64,000 bases of DNA from Juglans regia (taxonomy: Eukaryota; Streptophyta; Magnoliopsida; Fagales; Juglandaceae): positions 19,024,097 to 19,088,096 of the forward strand of contig NC_049905.1 of the NCBI RefSeq assembly GCF_001411555.2, in the 5' to 3' direction. Each line of letters opens with the position of its first letter. Position 1 is the first letter of the stretch. Below the pieces are notes generated by a model. The model worked only from the letters and a program-made list of their open reading frames with translations, searched no databases and was not told the DNA's origin. Position numbers and translations under genes: made by a program. Shown here piece after piece: positions 46,627 to 60,373 of the stretch.

Positions 46627-47037
46627 GAGCATGTTTGAACATTATGAGAATTTTCATAATTCTCAAAATTTTTCATAATTTCAATGTCAAATATCATTAA
46701 AAAACAAAACAATTTTTCATAATTTCAATCTCAAATGTCATTAAAAAACAAAACACTTTTTAATTTTAAATTTTCATCTCTTTCATCTAATCAATACTTA
46801 ATCATTATTCAAATACAAAAATCAATACAATTTTTACAAATTTCAAGACGAAAGTAATATTAGAAAATTACATTCAAACAATTTTTTAACTTTATAATAT
46901 TTTTATTCAATTCTTTCTCACATTTTTTAAAACTCAATATAATATCTTCACTCAAACTATTTCACTACCATTAAATTATGAGATACTCCAAGTATCCAAA
47001 CATGTCCTTAGTTTGCAATAGAAGTTTGAAAACTAAG

Positions 47038-47233
47038 GTCTCGTTTGGATATAGAAACAGTTTCATCTTATATCATCTCATCTTATTATTACAACTTTTA
47101 CAAATTACTATACAAAATATAATAAACAATTCAATTTTTTCAAATCTTAAAATAATAATAATATTAAAAAATAATATTCTAATAATATTTTATTTAACTA
47201 ATATAAAATCATCTCATCTCACTATCTAAACAA
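47038..47233. mobile_element. MITE, GTTTGGAT/ATCTAAAC family
   Basis: Begins CGTTTGGATATAGAAACAG, ends CATCTCACTATCTAAACAAG; AT-rich, non-coding, about 195 bp. The interior (TAATAAACAATTCAATTTTT, AATAATATTCTAATAATATT) is shared with 51686-51888 and partly with 22267-22490. Confidence 0.7.
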
Positions 47234-48345
47234 GTTTTAAATCTTCGTGTCAATAATGTGAAATGTGTATTCTCCGCACCGGCTTGTGAGTAGAAGCATA
47301 TTTGTAGAAATTTCATTTTGTTATTTTTTATTGTTGAGTGGAGTTTTTAGATCTTGAGTCTGTGTTTTTCTCTCTCTGAGCAGTATTTCTCCTTTTCTTA
47401 TAATATGTACATTCGGTGTGTTTGTGTCATACCCTTTGCGCTTTTATGATAGTAAAAGAGATTTGAGCGGATCTTTTGCCTTTATGAATATTGTATCTTT
47501 TACACTATAAATTTTCTTTAAGTTTTATAATAAAATAGTCATCAATATCCATGGAGTTCTGTGAAAATAAAAAGGCTTTATAGAGTAATAAACTAAAACC
47601 TTTGAAGATAACCTTCAAGAAGTGCAAACTTAAAATTCCTGTGCATTATAAAAAAATGTATATAAAAGAAGAGAAATAATATTTACAGTTGTTGGACATC
47701 TGCATGTTCTCCACACTTCTTTTGAAAAAAGTGGTTAAATTTGAGACTCACATAAAAAAAATATTTTTTTAATTGCGGATCCTTACTTTTTTTCAAAGGC
47801 AATACGTCCAATTTGTACATCTTAATACTGTATCTAACATTGCTTAAAAAAAAAAAAAATGTGAGTTCCAAACCCATATGGAGGCTAATCTGTTATCATA
47901 TTATTTTACTGTTATTTACAAATATTTTATTATTATTTATAAACTATTAATTATTATTTTACTATTATTTATACACTACCTCATTACTTTTTATAAATGA
48001 TTTGATTTGAAATAGCCTTAGCATCAAACGGAACCTTGAATAAATACAAAAGCTCATTACCAAAACATGTCAACGAGGAAAAAAAAAGTAAAAAAGAAAA
48101 AAGAAATAAAAGATACAGGTAAAAGAAATAAAAAAATCAATTTCATTTCCTTATCGTCCTCTCATTATAATATGATTGAAATTATTTATTATATTTTATT
48201 TATAAATTTATTATCTAATATCACATCATCTCATAATATAAAGATGATAAAAAAAAAATGATGAATAGCAAAAGGAAGACCATTTAGGTCATTATGGGCC
48301 AAGGGCAAAAACGAAAAACTGAGGCAGTTTGGGCTTCGGGCTCTT

Positions 48346-48502
48346 CCGAACGGCTCATAATCGAAGTACCAAGATACCGGAAAGCCGTACAGTGTAACGG
48401 CTAGAAAATCCCAAGCGCGTTACTAAAGAAGGAAGGATAGATAGCCGTTGATTTCACATGCATCCAACGCTCCGATTTCAAGAAAGAATCAGACCGTTGG
48501 AG
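48346..48502 (+). promoter_or_regulatory. Cluster of MSA-like (MYB3R) elements in the cyclin promoter
   Basis: AACGG cores lie at 48346-48356 (ccgaacggctc), 48393-48403 (tgtaacggcta), 48442-48452 reversed (tagccgttgat) and 48492-48502 reversed (gaccgttggag). MSA elements (core AACGG) are bound by three-repeat MYB factors and confer G2/M transcription on plant B-type cyclins. The last one fits the published consensus best. Confidence 0.7.
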
Positions 48503-48526
48503 CCATCGTTTCACAATTTTTTTCCT

Positions 48527-48533
48527 TATAAAT
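48527..48533 (+). promoter_or_regulatory. TATA box of the cyclin gene
   Basis: TATAAAT lies 25 bp after the last MSA-like element and about 270 bp before the start codon, leaving a leader of roughly 240 nt. Confidence 0.65.
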
Positions 48534-48798
48534 GTTCCACCAAATTCGAGAACTCTGTACCTGTGAAGAGGAAGATACGCAACGAAGACGAAACCAAGAA
48601 GAAAAATTCTTAGGAAGAGAAGAAATCAATAGAATCAGAGAGAGACGGACAGAGATTTTGGTATTTGGGTTCGACGAGGTGGCGACCACAGACGCTGACG
48701 AAGGAGGAGAGACGCGCAACAGTCGCCTCCAAGTGTTTCTTTCGTCGCTTTTGTCGAGCTTTGGAGGTGTTTTTGGCTATAACTCGCAAGAACAAGAC

Positions 48799-50172
48799 AT
48801 GGCATCGAGAGCTGTTGTTCCTCTTCAAAAGCCCAGAGGTACTCTTGATTCTTTTTGAGTTCTAACTCCTATATTTCTTTGTTGATCTGTAGGTTTGCGA
48901 CATAAACCCAGTTTCGCTTTGATTCTTTCTGAGTGTGACCGTAATGGTGTTTTTTTTTTTTTTCCCTTTTGAAGTCAACTTTAGTTTCCCATTTTCTCAT
49001 TTCGTGTACCGTGCGATGTTAACAAGAAAGAATTGAAAAAGAAAAAAATGATACCTTTTGGAAACAAGAAAGAATTGAAAAAGAAAAAAAGAGATTATTT
49101 GCCTGTACATGCTGGGATCCAAAGTAGTCTCTGTTTTGGGGTCTTTGATTTAAACAACTTATCAAGCTTGTCGCGATGGCTAAGGGGAATGTGCCCTTGA
49201 TTATTTCTATTCTTTCATTTTAATTTTGGAGGTTTTCCCTTTCGGTTGTCTACCATATCTTTAATCTCGTTGCTGGAGATTCTGCTCTCCGTTTAATTAA
49301 CATTCGGTTTAATTTATTCATAATATGTGATTAGCACCGGAACTGCGTCTGGATCTACTTGTTCAATCTGTTGTTTTAGGAAAATTGATGTTCTTAGTTT
49401 TGTCGGAAATCCTCTTAGCCTTGCTTTTGTGTTGTAGTTATTTTTTTATGACTCATTTTTTTTCTTTCTTATGATTTTTACGGTACTTTCAGGCGAAGTG
49501 AAGAAGAATGCACCAGCAGAAGGAAGGACTAGGCGGGTTCTCCAAGATATTGGTAATCTCGTTGTGACTAATGCACAAGCAGCCGCAGAGAAGAACAAGG
49601 TGACATCTCAAAACGAGAACTTCTTTGAACTATTTCGTTTTCTGTCAGACTTGCAATCTCCCCTGTTTAATGTGCTGAGTTTTTCAATTTTCAGAAACTA
49701 ATCACAGAAGGTGTAGATGCCGTTGCTGGTAATGGGGTCGGTGTAGGGAAAGGCCGGGCAGCAACAAAGTTGGTGGTACCTCAAAAGAATGTAATCAAGA
49801 AGCCGATCCCCAAGGAAGTGATAGTGATTAGCTCTGATGAAGAAGACGGGGGTAACTGTGCTGGTGGAAGAAAATCCAGAGGAAGAGAAGTTTCCTCGAA
49901 GAAGGAGAATGTCCGGACCTTCACTTCAACCCTCACTGCTCGAAGCAAGGTGGGATTTTTTTTGTACTTTTCTTGTTCAAGAGTATTGATCTTGTCCTGT
50001 TTCTTTGAGTATACTAAACTTGGTTGAACCCCAGGCTGCTTGTGGACTCACCAATAAGCCCAAGGATCCAGTAGAAAACATAGACTCGGGTGATGTTGAC
50101 AACGAATTGGCAGTAGTCGAGTACGTGGATGACATGTACAATTTCTACAAGCACGCAGAGGTACTGTTTCAT

Positions 50173-50207
<35 letters not shown>

Positions 50208-51341
50208 GCTCTTGCTCTCTCTCGTTTCTGATGTTAGACTTTGCTAGTGCAGGATTCGAGTAAACTGCATGACTACATGGCCACGCAGCCAGACATAAAT
50301 GCTAAGATGAGATCAATCCTTGTAGACTGGCTGATTGAAGTTCATCGCAAATTTGAACTCATGCCGGAAACCCTCTATCTTACTATTAACATTGTGGATC
50401 GATTCCTTTCTGTGAAGTCTGTCTCTAGGAGGGAACTCCAGTTAGTTGGAATCAGCTCAATGCTCATTGCAAGCAAGTATGAAGAGATATGGGCACCAGA
50501 GGTAATTAATTGTATACTTTCTTCAATTTACTTGCCCAAAAAAGATTTCTTCAAATGCTGTGCTACTTATGAAAGGTTTTGTTTTGCCTAATTTTTGTGT
50601 TCTGAAAATGGCAGGTAAATGACTTCGTTTGCATTTCAGACAACGCTTACATCAGAGAACAGATCTTGGTCAAAGAAAAAACAATCTTGGAAAAGCTGGA
50701 ATGGTTGCTGACAGTCCCCACTCCCTATGTCTTCCTGGTTCGATATATTAAAGCCTCTATTCCATCGGATAAGGAGGTACATAAATTTTGTTTCGATTTC
50801 AAGACAATTTCATATCCAACATTCAAATTAATGAAAATAAAATACGAGACAATTTGAACTAATTTGTGTGATTTTTGCGATAATGTAGATGGAGAATACA
50901 GTATTTTTCCTAGCTGAACTTGGGCTAATGCACTATCCTGCTGTAACTGCTTACTGCCCTTCAAAGATTGCTGCTTCTGCTGTTTATGCTGCACGATGCA
51001 CCCTTGGTAGGAGCCCTATCTGGACTAGAACTCTAGAGCACCACACAGGCTACTCAGAAGATCAGCTAAAGTAAGCTCTCTCTGTCTTCCTTGATCGCAA
51101 GTTCTGCTTGCATACTTGGTCTAATAAAAGAACCAAGTTTTAATATTGACTCTCTCCTTGTTCTAAAATTTGATCTGCTTTGCCATGTAACAGGGGTTGC
51201 GCTGACCTCTTGGTTAGCTTGCATTCTGCAGCTGCAGAAGGTAAGCTCAAGGCAGTGTATAGGAAGTTCTCATGTTCAGAAAGGGGTGCTGTTGCTCTAC
51301 AGATCCCAGCCAAAGGCCTTCCAAGCAAGTCGTTGAACTAG
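48799..51341 (+). CDS. CYCB1: B1-type mitotic cyclin
   Basis: Eight exons: 48799-48838, 49493-49599, 49695-49949, 50035-50160, 50253-50501, 50615-50776, 50889-51070, 51194-51341; together 1269 nt, 422 codons, all with GT-AG sites and matching phases. The product activates mitotic CDKs at G2/M. A destruction box RRVLQDIGN spans residues 27-35 and a KEN motif lies near 119-121, both for APC/C-mediated degradation. The cyclin N box begins about residue 177: [55 protein letters not shown]. The C box includes [20 protein letters not shown] and [14 protein letters not shown]. An acidic SSDEED patch lies near 95-100. Clade B1 is called from the core sequence and the QDIGN-type box; the exact member (B1;1 to B1;4) is not resolved. 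Intron 4 has a (CT)n run. MSA elements upstream support G2/M control. Confidence 0.93.
50183..50222. repeat. (CT)n run in cyclin intron 4
   Basis: A TC-rich microsatellite is part of the polypyrimidine region before exon 5. Confidence 0.85.
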
Positions 51342-51685
51342 TAATGAATTTTTAGATAGATTGTGGTGGTTTTCAAATAGGGGAGAGAGATCATTTTGCT
51401 GTTATGATCTTTATTATATTTTTTTTTCTTCTTCCTTTGGTAGTTGTAGAAACAAGTTGTGTGAAAACAAGTTGTGTGGAGTTCAGGTCTTTTACAGTTA
51501 TTACTGAAAATTGTGACTTTCTGATCATTTCTTTCAATGTCAAAAGAAGATCGATGTTTGTTGTCTCATTTGTATTTTTGGCTTCCTAGTCGGGGAAAGC
51601 CCCACTCTCTGTGTTGCCTGCCTCTGTTTGTTTGCTTAACAACAGCAAAAGTGCTACACAATTTACACAAAAACTAGGGCCTCCT

Positions 51686-51888
51686 GGCTTGTTTGAATAC
51701 AAAAATTATCTCATCTCTTCATCTTACAATTTTTTTAAATTTTCATACAAAATATAATAAACACAATTTAATTTTTTTAAATTTTAAAATAATAATAATA
51801 TTAAAAAATAATATTCTAATAATATTTTATTCAACTCATTTAAAATCATCTCATCTCATCTCTCACATCTCACAATCCAAACGAGATT
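51686..51888. mobile_element. MITE downstream of the cyclin gene
   Basis: Inverted ends TTGTTTGAATACAAAAATTA and TCTCACAATCCAAACGAG, AT-rich interior shared with the MITE at 47038-47233. It lies about 350 bp after the stop codon, probably just beyond the 3' UTR. Confidence 0.7.
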
Positions 51889-52193
51889 ACACCTGTGAAA
51901 CCTATTGAAAACCTATGGGTTTTGCTTTTGCAAGCCCCCTCGGTGTTTAATTAAAATCTTTCAGAACACCTTTTGAGTAAAAAGGGAAAGAAAAAAAGTG
52001 AGATCTTTACAGAAGGAGAGTGTGTAATCACTACCCAAAAAACCATATCTCAAAAACTTTCTTCATCTAAACAACAGAGAGAGGGGGCAGACAAAGTGTG
52101 CGAGTCGAGAGAGAGAGAGAGGGGGCGAGAGAAGCTCCTGAATGCGGGGAGGGAACAATTTTTCTATTATAGGAGAGAAAAAGTCCAGTGGTT

Positions 52194-52410
52194 TGGTTAA
52201 TAGCAATAATTGAGAAGGAAGAATTCTGAAAGGGAAAAATGGAAGCAGATGAAGTGATCGAGGGAAGCTTCTGTTATAATGTAATTACAATATAGAATAA
52301 ACTCAATTGTCATAATGTACCAAAATGTCTTTATCATAACAGAATAAACATAGGGATTGTATATAAAAGGGAGAGCTCTGTAAGATATAATTAATTGAAA
52401 AAGCTTAGTT
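52194..52410 (+). repeat. 5' LTR, truncated
   Basis: Pairs with 57148-57375 at roughly 85 percent by eye, with small indels. It ends where TGTGTAGCACCCAG, an LTR-like start, begins. Confidence 0.7.
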
Positions 52411-53075
52411 GTGTAGCACCCAGATTCAATCAAGCTCAATTTTATTTATTTATTTATTTTGTTTGATTTTATTTGATTTGATTTGATTTTTATATCCACT
52501 CTGTGCACGTCTCCAACTCTATTTTCATACACACACGACTCTATTTTCAGCTCTCTCCACACGCACCTCTCCCTCATTTCTCTAGGATTTTTTTTTTTTT
52601 TCCGTTGCCTATATATATACTTGTAATCCTCTCCTCCTGAAAAGTATTAGTTGCAACAACCCAAGCGTAACTCCCTTTCGTTCACTGCCTCTCCACGTTC
52701 TCGACTCTTGCTCATCAACTTTGCCACTATAAACCTCCATCGTAAATGACCATTGCACAGGATCCAAAGCCTCACCATAGCCACTTCTTCTTCTTATGAT
52801 AAAATGTTATTAATAATTTAATATATATTTTATGTTTAAAGCATATGATCAATTAAATTTTCATCTTTAAGATTACACTTTTATTTTATAAATTATAATA
52901 ACATTATCTTATATATAATTATATTAATAACATATAATCAAACAATTACAAATGTTCATATTTAAGATTAACATTTTATGTTATAATTTATAAATTATAA
53001 TTCTTATATATAAAATTTATATATAAAAAATATTTTGTATAATATATAAAATTAATTTATATATATATTTTTTCT

Positions 53076-53241
53076 AACCAGTCCGGTTTAGTCGGGTCCG
53101 GTCTCGGAAAGTACGGAACCGAAACTGGATCGGGTCCGGCCGGTTTTCATAATATAGGAACCGGTTTCGTACCGGACCGGTTCAAAACTAGACTAACTGG
53201 TCTGGTTCAATCCGATTTTTTTGTTTAAATTTACACCCCTA
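53076..53241. mobile_element. hAT-type end with GGTCCGG repeats (partial)
   Basis: GGTCCGG / CCGGACC / GGAACCG repeats run up to the terminus AAATTTACACCCCTA, whose complement TAGGGGTGTAAATTT is a hAT-type end like that at 3089. The opposite terminus and target duplication were not found. Confidence 0.6.
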
Positions 53242-54708
53242 CCAGCCGTCCTCACCACCACAGAAAGCCAACCATTGTCACCCAGCCGTTGAAGGAGGAA
53301 CACACACGGCATACTCTGTTTTAGCTCCCGAAAACAGAGCATCAACAGCTCAGTGTTCTTCTCGTCCAGAGCCATCACGCGTCGCCACCGTACAACCCTC
53401 TCTTCTTCTCAGTATTATCTTCTTCCTCATGTCGTGATCATTTTCTCTTTTGCTTATCACTCTCTCATTCTCTCTCAGCACTCTCTCACTCCCTCTCGGT
53501 TGCTCTCTCTCTTTCTGTCTCTCATGCTCAGCTCAACTCGACGGCATCTCCGCCGCACTCCTGCTCCTCAGCCGTGCCACCACAGTCCCTCCAGCCAGCC
53601 CCGTCGCACATTACCTTCTCAGTGAGTCCCTGCCGCTACTGCATTTTTATTATTCATGTGTACGTTCATCGTTAGTTTTCTTCATAAGGGTATTTATATA
53701 TATATATATATATATATATGTACGTATGTGTATGAGTAAAGTTTTAACTTGAGTACTTACTAGTTTTAACCTAATATATATATATATATATGGAAGGTTC
53801 CCAGTTTTAACCTAATGTTTTCGGGTGAGAGGTTTTCTTTTTTTTGGGTTTATATTTAAATGGGTTTTGTTTAAGTCTCATTAAATGTTATATTGTATTT
53901 TGATAATATTGTCAATTAAAGGAAGTAAACCTATTTTTCTTAAGAGATGAGTTTTTCATGACTTATTTTATGGAAATTTTAGTAGCCAATGTATTCGATT
54001 TATTTATAAAATGTTGTTGGTATTTTAGTAGCCAATCTATAATTATCTTAATACTTGCTCGATTAAATTCTTATTTGGTACGAATTTGATTAAGTGGATA
54101 TTGATAGTTTTGGGAAATTATAGTATTTTGCGAATTATGAGAATTTTAGGTTTTGAGAAAAAATAAAACAGGTCATTTTAGCATCTTAGGCTTAAATATT
54201 GAAATATGCATTCGATTGGAAATTTATGAAAAATTACGTAATTATTTTATAAGTGACGATTAGTTATTGTTCAACATTTTTGAGGAAAATTTCGGAAAAG
54301 CTAAGAAGCTCATGTAAGTGGGATTCCTATGCTAGATTTTGCATTAAAATAAAATGAGCTAAGGTTGACTTTTTGAAAAATATACATATTTGGTTATGAA
54401 AAGAAAGTTGAACTACCTCCATTATTTGTTCTGCATTATTCATGAGATTCTGTTTAAGAAGAAAGTATTTTTTGTCATGATTAGTGTAGACATGAGTTTA
54501 TTTTTTACATTCTATTTCTGAACTTTGAAAAATAGATCGAATATGAAATTTTGTGTATAAGTTATGTTTATGCGATTCGAGTCTGTTTAATACTCTGTGT
54601 TGATAAGATGTGGCACTTGAAAAATCTTTAGCATGACTTTGTGATTCTGTTCTGACTCTGATTCTGATTCTGATATGGTGATTCTGATTCTGTTTTGCTC
54701 TGATATGT

Positions 54709-54823
54709 GGCCCTGTCACGAGATATAATAGTGACCTCTGGCCCTGTCAAGGGATAGAATAGTGACCTCTGGCCCTGTCATGGGATATACTAGTGACCTC
54801 TGACCCTGTCACGGGATATACAT
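54709..54823. repeat. 31-bp minisatellite, 3.7 copies
   Basis: Unit starts GGCCCTGTCACGAGATATAA and continues TAGTGACCTCT; copies begin at 54709, 54740, 54771 and 54802 with one to four changes each. Immediately upstream, GATTCT hexamers repeat (54650-54690). Confidence 0.9.
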
Positions 54824-54834
54824 CCTCAGAGCCT

Positions 54835-57110
54835 CAATTATGCATTTAGCCTTGCTAAAATTCAAGAAGAGTACATCCTTAGTACTCGTGGCAACAATAG
54901 AGGAGGGAATTATCAAAATTCCTATGTATCATTTTCTGTTGGTGGATATGGCTTTAATAATAGTACTGTATGGAAGGAGAGTATTGTGGTAGGAAGAGCT
55001 AGCAGTTTTAAGCCTTTTTTGCCTATACAAAAAGTTATTCTAGATGAAATGAATGAGAGAAGGGAAAAGAGTTTGTGTTATTTCTGTGATGAGAAATAGA
55101 ACCCTAGTCATAAATGTGAAAGAAGGAAAGCAGGAATTTTTTTGATGGAGATAGAGTGGTTTAAAGAAGATGAAATTCAAGACTGTGAGTTGACAGAAGA
55201 AGAAACTGTTGTTGACAATTTGACATCTCAGAGTGAAGTTCCTGAGATATCCATGCATGCTATTGCAGGATCCTTGAGCCCAAGAACCATGAGAATCCAT
55301 GGTAGGGTTCATAACTGTTCTGTGACCATTCTTGTGGATATAGACACTACGCATAATTTCATTGATCCCATGGTTGCTAAGAAGGTGGGATTGATAGTTA
55401 ATGTTGTACAACAAGTGGAGGTACGAGTGGCAAATGGAGATAGGATGAGGAGTGAAGGTATGATAGAAGGGTTGCAGTTCCAAATGCAAGGGCATCAGTT
55501 TAATACTGATTTCTTTTTATTACCACTACGAGGTTGTGATGTGGTGGTGGAGATGCAGTGGCTAAGGACTTTAGGTCCTGTGTTGTGGGATTTTAATGGT
55601 CTCACAATGTCCTTTCAACACAATAGCAAGTCAATAATCATTCGAGGAATGAATGCTGCCAAGTCTGAGATAGTTGAAGACATTCAGATTTGTCAATTAA
55701 CAACAGTTGAGAGGAAGGGAATGTTCTTGCAGTTAATTCAGCAGCAGCAAAGTGGTGTTAAGGAATAAATTGATGGGGAGATACGAGAAGTTTTAAAAAG
55801 TTTATTTGCAGTCTTTGAAGAACCAAAAGAATTACCTCCAAGAAGAAGCCATGATCACAAGATTAATTTGAAGAAGGGTACAATGTCTGTTTCTGTTAGG
55901 CCCTATGGGTATCCCTTTGTACAAAAAGCTGAGATTGAAAAAATAGTCAAAGATTATATGAAGCTGGGGGTAAAAAGGTGTACTGAGTCTCCTTTTTCTT
56001 CTCCAATTATTCTTGTGAGGAAGGTTGATGGGTCTTGGTGAATGTGCATTGATTATGGGGCTTTGAATATGAAAACTATTAAAGATAAGTTTCCTATTCC
56101 TGTGGTAGATGAGCTTCTTGATGAGTTGTGGATCGTTTAACAAAGTATGCTCATTGTTTGCCTATGTCTTGTCTTTATAATGCAGCTTCAGTAGCCAAGA
56201 TTTTTATATCCCAAGTTTTTAAGTTGCATGGAATGCCTGCAACAATTGTTACTTATAGAGATGCTACCTTTATAAGTACTTTTTGGAAAGAGCTTTTTAG
56301 GCTTAATGGGATTATGTTGCAATTTCAGTCTGCCCATCTGCCTTAATAAGATGGGCAGACTGAAATTGTCAACAAGTGTGTGTAGTAATACTTAAGGTGT
56401 TTTGTCTTGGATAGGCCTAAACAATGGAGTCATTGGCTTCCTTGGGCAGAATGGTGAGATAATACCTTCACTCAACAACTAAAATTTCACCATTTGAGGC
56501 TTTGTATAGTGTGACTCATCCTACCTTATTGCAATATGTGGCTAGCATTACTCGAAATGAAGCAGTGGATTCTAAGTTAAGATCAAGAGAAGAAATTCTG
56601 TTATTATTAAAAAAGAACTTGGCAGCAGCTCAGAATTATACGAAGCAACAATATGACAGAAAACATGTTCATAAGCAATTCCAAATGGGTGATATGATTT
56701 ACTTGAAATTGCAGAAATATAAACAACATTCAGTAGGAGCTGTTGTCAGTCCTAAACTGGCAGCAAGGTATTGTGGTCCTTTTAAAATACTGCAGTGCAT
56801 TGGATCAGTTGCATACAGATTGGAAATTACCAGAGGGTTTAGCTGTACACCTAGTATTTCACGTGTCTAGATTGAAGAAGCATGTAGGTCCATTGACAAT
56901 TGTTTCTCCAATACTGCCATTACAAGATTCTCATGGTGCATTTAGAAGTGAACCTAAAGCAGTATTGCAAAGGAGAATGTCTGCTGTTGATAACAAGCCT
57001 TTTATTGAATTGCTGATCAAATGGAGCGAAGCTACTGAGGAGGATGCTACTTGGGTTTCTATAGATCAATTGAGGTTACAATATCCAGACCATCTGGGCA
57101 AGGTCTTTTT
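54835..57110 (+). pseudogene. Gypsy gag-pol remnants with internal deletion
   Basis: Reads AFSLAKIQEEY (gag end), a zinc-knuckle-like CYFCDEK then HKC (stop between them), and an aspartic protease region LVDIDTTHNFID where a normal protease has D-S/T-G. A reverse-transcriptase start (RPYGYPFVQKAEIEKIV, SPFSSPIILV) is followed by TGA near 56041. After [10 protein letters not shown] at about 56127 the frame jumps straight to integrase ([11 protein letters not shown]), so the RT catalytic core, RNase H and integrase N-terminus are deleted. The integrase end (YLKLQKYKQHSV, LAARYCGPFKILQ) and a chromodomain-like tail (ATWVSIDQLRLQYPDHL) follow, with a frameshift near 56790. It cannot mobilise itself. 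Confidence 0.85.
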
Positions 57111-57147
57111 TTTTTTTTTTTTTTTTGGGGGGTGGGGGGGAGTGAGT

Positions 57148-57480
57148 TGTTATGAGCAATAATTGAGAAGGAAGAATTCTAAAAGAAAATGGAAGCATAT
57201 GAAGTGGTCGAGGGAAGCTTCTGTTAGTTAGTTAATAAGCAAAATACTGCAATTACAATAGTAGCCTTACTTAACTGTCATAATGTACCAAAATCCCTTA
57301 TCTTCATAACAGAATAAACGATAGGATTGTGTATAAAAGGGAGGGCTCTGTAAGATGTAATTAATTGAAAACGTTTAGTAAAGTGCATTTGGAGAAACTG
57401 ATCCCTCAAAGATCAAATTTGTGAGTCATTCTTGAGTTTTATCCTTAAAGGGGGTTCTTAAAGCCAAAGCCGGGTGTGAA
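57148..57480 (+). repeat. 3' LTR
   Basis: Starts TGTTATGAGCAATAATTG after the G-rich tract. Contains TGTATAAAAGGGAGGGC and AATTAATTGAAAACG matching the 5' copy. The 3' end is estimated, since the 5' LTR is cut short and no target duplication was found. Confidence 0.7.
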
Positions 57481-57875
57481 GTTGTGAGTGCCATATCTAA
57501 AAAATATCTCAAAAAACAAAACTTTCAATCCATAACTAAAAACTTCAAGCAATAACAACCCCTTGCTCATATAATTTGGGTTTCCATTTCAAGCACTCGA
57601 CGGTTAAAGGCCTACTACCAAACAAGGAATTAATAATTGGAGAGAGAGAAGAGCTCATGTGAGGCATGGAATAACTTCAAATATAGAATATATATTGCTA
57701 AATTCCATAATAAAAACGGATATAGAAGCAAACCCAGAAATCAAACATGCACAACCTCCTCTCCCATTAACTAATTAATATTGGACCAATCAAACCATCT
57801 CACGAATAATCAGTACTGGATTTTTAGCCACCATATATATATCTTTAATGCAATAGTAAAAAGCTTTTAAATTTC

Positions 57876-60364
<2,489 letters not shown>

Positions 60365-60373
60365 ATTTTCTCT

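Larger units (their letters stand above)
45266..48345. other. MITE-rich spacer between DGS1 and the cyclin gene
   Basis: No gene is seen. The first 600 bp probably hold the DGS1 3' UTR. About 45915-46035 and 47890-48020 are CTATTTACAAACTATT-type MITE pieces. About 46095-46255 is a foldback around GAGGACTGC / GCAGTCCTTCATT. 46571-46625 is a microsatellite, 47038-47233 a GTTTGGATATAG / TATCTAAAC-ended MITE, and about 47680-47860 a MITE repeated at 63590-63750. Confidence 0.55.
52411..54830. mobile_element. Nested segment inside the gypsy element, identity uncertain
   Basis: About 2.4 kb of non-gypsy DNA starting TGTGTAGCACCCAG and ending after a 31-bp minisatellite. It includes an AT-rich stretch (52800-53075), a hAT-like end (to 53241), a CT-rich exon-like stretch (53340-53630) with a CTCAGTGAGTCC donor-like site, and (AT)n runs near 53695 and 53775. 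The minisatellite links it to the element at 23214-25987, so it may be a related LTR-type unit. Boundaries are not proven. Confidence 0.45.
52194..57480 (+). mobile_element. Broken Ty3/gypsy (chromovirus-like) retrotransposon with a nested segment
   Basis: Two related terminal pieces, 52194-52410 and 57148 to about 57480, share AGCAATAATTGAGAAGGAAG, CGAGGGAAGCTTCTGTTA and a TATATAAAAGGGAG promoter-like block. The second is preceded by a G-rich purine tract (57127-57146) that fits a polypurine tract. Between them lie gag-end, protease, partial reverse transcriptase and integrase remnants (54835-57110). The left repeat is interrupted at about 52411 by an unrelated segment that replaces the primer site and most of gag. 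Plus-strand orientation. Confidence 0.8.

Noticed and set aside
46500..46700. Open frame of poly-isoleucine
   Set aside because: Translation of the (AAT)n microsatellite.
53353..53752. Overlapping Ser/Leu-rich frames at 53.4 kb
   Set aside because: Derived from CT-rich repeats within the nested retroelement segment; no domain.
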